From Pedobacter sp. AK013 (lineage in GTDB: Bacteria; Bacteroidota; Bacteroidia; Sphingobacteriales; Sphingobacteriaceae), in NCBI RefSeq assembly GCF_014205835.1, contig NZ_JACHCQ010000020.1, forward strand, positions 56,457-120,456: DNA of 64,000 bases, written 5' to 3'. Below are positions 62,798-64,000 of the stretch, piece after piece. Below the pieces are notes generated by a model. The model searched no databases. It was not told where the DNA came from and saw nothing but the letters and a program-made list of their open reading frames with translations. The translations under genes and the position numbers were made by a program. The stretch's first letter is position 1. Each line of letters starts with the position of its first letter.

Positions 62798-63160
62798 TTA
62801 GTTAAGTAGATGTTTGTCTACCCTGTTTACAAAATCGTTCAGATCGAATGGTTTGTTAATGAAATCTTCTGCGTCACATTTAGCCTTAACTGCGTTCAGG
62901 TGGTTATTGGCTGACATCATCATTACTGGAATATCATGTGTTTTGATATTTCGCTTTAACACGTTACAGATATCCAGTCCGTTTCCATCAGGCAACATAA
63001 TGTCAAGGATTACCATGTCTGGTCGGTGTTTACTCATTTAGAACCAAAAATCGTTGGTGTTTGAACACGTCTTTACCTCGTAAAGTTCTTCGATTAATAA
63101 GAATTCAATGATTTCTCTAATACTCGGGTTGTCTTCCACTACATAGATGCACTTTTTCAT
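62798..63160 (-). pseudogene. Receiver-domain response regulator interrupted by an in-frame TAA
   Basis: On the minus strand a frame from the ATG at 63160 encodes MKKCIYVVEDNPSIREIIEF and ends NDFWF with TAA at 63040-63038. The very next codon, ATG 63037-63035, continues in the same frame as MSKHRPDMVILDIMLPDGNG and runs to 62798. The two halves add up to about 120 residues, a normal receiver length. VVEDN carries the acidic pocket, VILDIM the phospho-acceptor Asp, MMMSAN the switch and INKPF the lysine. Only one codon is wrong, so it is a recent nonsense change, a sequence error or a site of re-initiation (TAAATG). Confidence 0.8.
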
Positions 63161-63309
63161 AAGCTCTACTTTTGTTATATGTATAACTGATCTAATTATC
63201 AGATGTTTAAGATAGTTATGCACAATGTTAGCGTTATTAACCTTATTGGTGGCGCATGTCATGCTTTTCTATAATTTTTACGTTGACTAAAAAAAATACA
63301 AAAATAAAT

Positions 63310-63339
63310 TTTGATACTAATTTTTTTAGTATAGATTTG
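63310..63339 (+). promoter_or_regulatory. Bacteroidota-type promoter
   Basis: TTTG (63310-63313) and TAGATTTG (63332-63339) are 18 bases apart, an excellent -33/-7 pair. It would drive the hypothetical gene at 63453, giving a leader of about 107 bases. Confidence 0.65.
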
Positions 63340-63452
63340 CTTTAGGAGAGACAGGATACAAGGCATATTATTTAGATAAATGCTTGTATTTAATTGATGA
63401 TTTTAAACAAAAAGCTTATAGCTTGGTTTGTTTGTTGATATATTTTTTTTCT

Positions 63453-63767
63453 ATGACCGTTACCGTTTTAGCCATATTCGAAACAGATTTTAGACCAGAT
63501 CTTTCATTAGGTAAAATCATGAATGAAAGATTGAGGATTGCTGCTGCAGATTTGCAGGATATACATTTACAACATTTACATGCCATTGGGCAGCGTAGTG
63601 ATGATTTGGTGGTTTATATCAGTTATAACCCAAAATATAAAATTAGATGGCGTGTAGTTAATGATGTGCCAGAGGATGTAGAAAACTTTGTCGCTCAAAC
63701 CTGCGGTAATTTAGGTTATATCCACTGGAAAACGGCATCGATTAATGTTTTTAAGGGGAGTGAGTAA
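63453..63767 (+). CDS. Hypothetical protein
   Basis: The ATG at 63453 gives 104 residues (MTVTVLAIFETDFRP...). A longer frame from TTG at 63384 would add a hydrophobic helix (LVCLLIYFF). The protein has an alpha/beta look, with DDLVVYISYNPKYKIRW and FVAQTCGNLGYIHW, and no known motif. A strong promoter lies upstream, so it is likely expressed. Function unknown. Confidence 0.55.
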   Translation: MTVTVLAIFETDFRPDLSLGKIMNERLRIAAADLQDIHLQHLHAIGQRSDDLVVYISYNPKYKIRWRVVNDVPEDVENFVAQTCGNLGYIHWKTASINVFKGSE

Positions 63768-64000
63768 AAAAAGACTTCTATCGGGAGATTTTATAGCGGT
63801 CGTTATTCTTGTGTAAGCTGGAATCTTTATTGATAAATTTACTGTTACGATAAATAGAATTATAGAAATTAAAAATAAGTAGATAGTATGAAAGATGCTG
63901 AACTTAATTCACTGTTGTCCGGTTAAAATTGATTATTGAAGATAAATAAGGCTTATTGGCTAATTAAGGTTGTTTATGTTTTAAAATCTATTTCTAAGGT

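Noticed and set aside
63038..63262. Separate 74-residue protein ending NDFWF
   Set aside because: Its last 40 residues are the first half of the receiver continued after the TAA; the first 34 residues precede the proper ATG at 63160.
1..64000. CRISPR arrays, tRNA or rRNA genes, riboswitches
   Set aside because: I looked for regularly spaced repeats, cloverleaf patterns and conserved riboswitch cores (cobalamin, SAM) in the spacers and saw none.

Overview
The window looks like a chromosomal segment of a soil- or plant-associated Bacteroidota, most likely a Pedobacter-type member of the Sphingobacteriaceae. The reasons are low G+C (estimated by eye at about 38-40%), AT-rich spacers with Bacteroidota -7 boxes (TAnnTTTG), rare Shine-Dalgarno sequences, several secreted glycoside hydrolases, 7TMR-DISM/LuxR-type signalling, a DUF6965-like protein and an NAD(P)H-linked nitrate assimilation cluster. 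I see no rRNA, tRNA, CRISPR array, prophage or intact insertion sequence.

Layout. (1) 1-6.3 kb: a secreted glycan-degradation run with the tail of a probable GH29 fucosidase, a metzincin lipoprotein with a beta/gamma-crystallin domain, two GH29 fucosidases and a GH20 hexosaminidase; a further GH29 lies at 58.3-59.6 kb. (2) 6.8-15.3 kb: a small secreted protein, a NagD-type phosphatase, a small esterase, an SGNH hydrolase, a 56-aa membrane protein, an 868-aa propeller/HEAT/cytochrome c protein and a heparinase II/III-type lyase. (3) 15.5-20.1 kb: cysE-cysM, then a receiver-only response regulator, a stand-alone IS3-OrfA-like protein and a 7TMR-DISM sensor with a LuxR-type HTH. (4) 20.2-29.7 kb: a Na+/H+ antiporter, an orphan GHKL ATPase, and the 5-oxoproline operon pxpB-pxpC-pxpA plus an NRAMP-like permease, followed by a secreted M1 aminopeptidase. 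(5) 30.3-37.4 kb: a tight five-gene ergothioneine operon (flavin disulfide oxidoreductase, ABC ATPase, permease fused to a binding domain, egtB, egtD) with a convergent class V PLP enzyme. (6) 37.5-45.0 kb: DinB and VOC proteins, pta-ackA, a DUF6965-like protein, an S41 peptidase, a CoiA-like nuclease and a small coiled-coil protein. (7) 45.0-58.1 kb: nitrate assimilation, with a Crp/Fnr regulator carrying an N-terminal cysteine cluster, mobA, a rubredoxin-tailed redox protein, a NarM-like protein, a nitrate reductase fused to its own FAD/[2Fe-2S] reductase, narK, an outer-membrane-like protein, nirD, nirB and a divergent cobA (SUMT, for siroheme). (8) 59.8-64.0 kb: an SDR, a voltage-gated K+ channel with a zinc ribbon, a very acidic protein, azoR, a response regulator interrupted by an in-frame stop, and a small hypothetical protein.

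How it works together. The nitrate block is a self-contained module: uptake (NarK), reduction to nitrite and ammonium (NasC-type reductase, NirBD), cofactor supply (MobA for Mo-bisMGD, CobA for siroheme) and a candidate Crp/Fnr site placed between the divergent nirB and cobA promoters. The ergothioneine block joins biosynthesis (EgtD, EgtB, perhaps an EgtE-like lyase) to an EgtUV-like transporter.

The most notable observation is that the substrate-binding domain of that transporter is circularly permuted: the half that is normally C-terminal comes first and the normally N-terminal lobe ends the protein. Other points worth a second look are the UAA codon inside a receiver gene, a near-perfect 34-bp palindrome upstream of azoR, the rubredoxin-tailed nitrite-reductase-like protein, the orphan GHKL ATPase, and three copies of a dispersed palindromic repeat.
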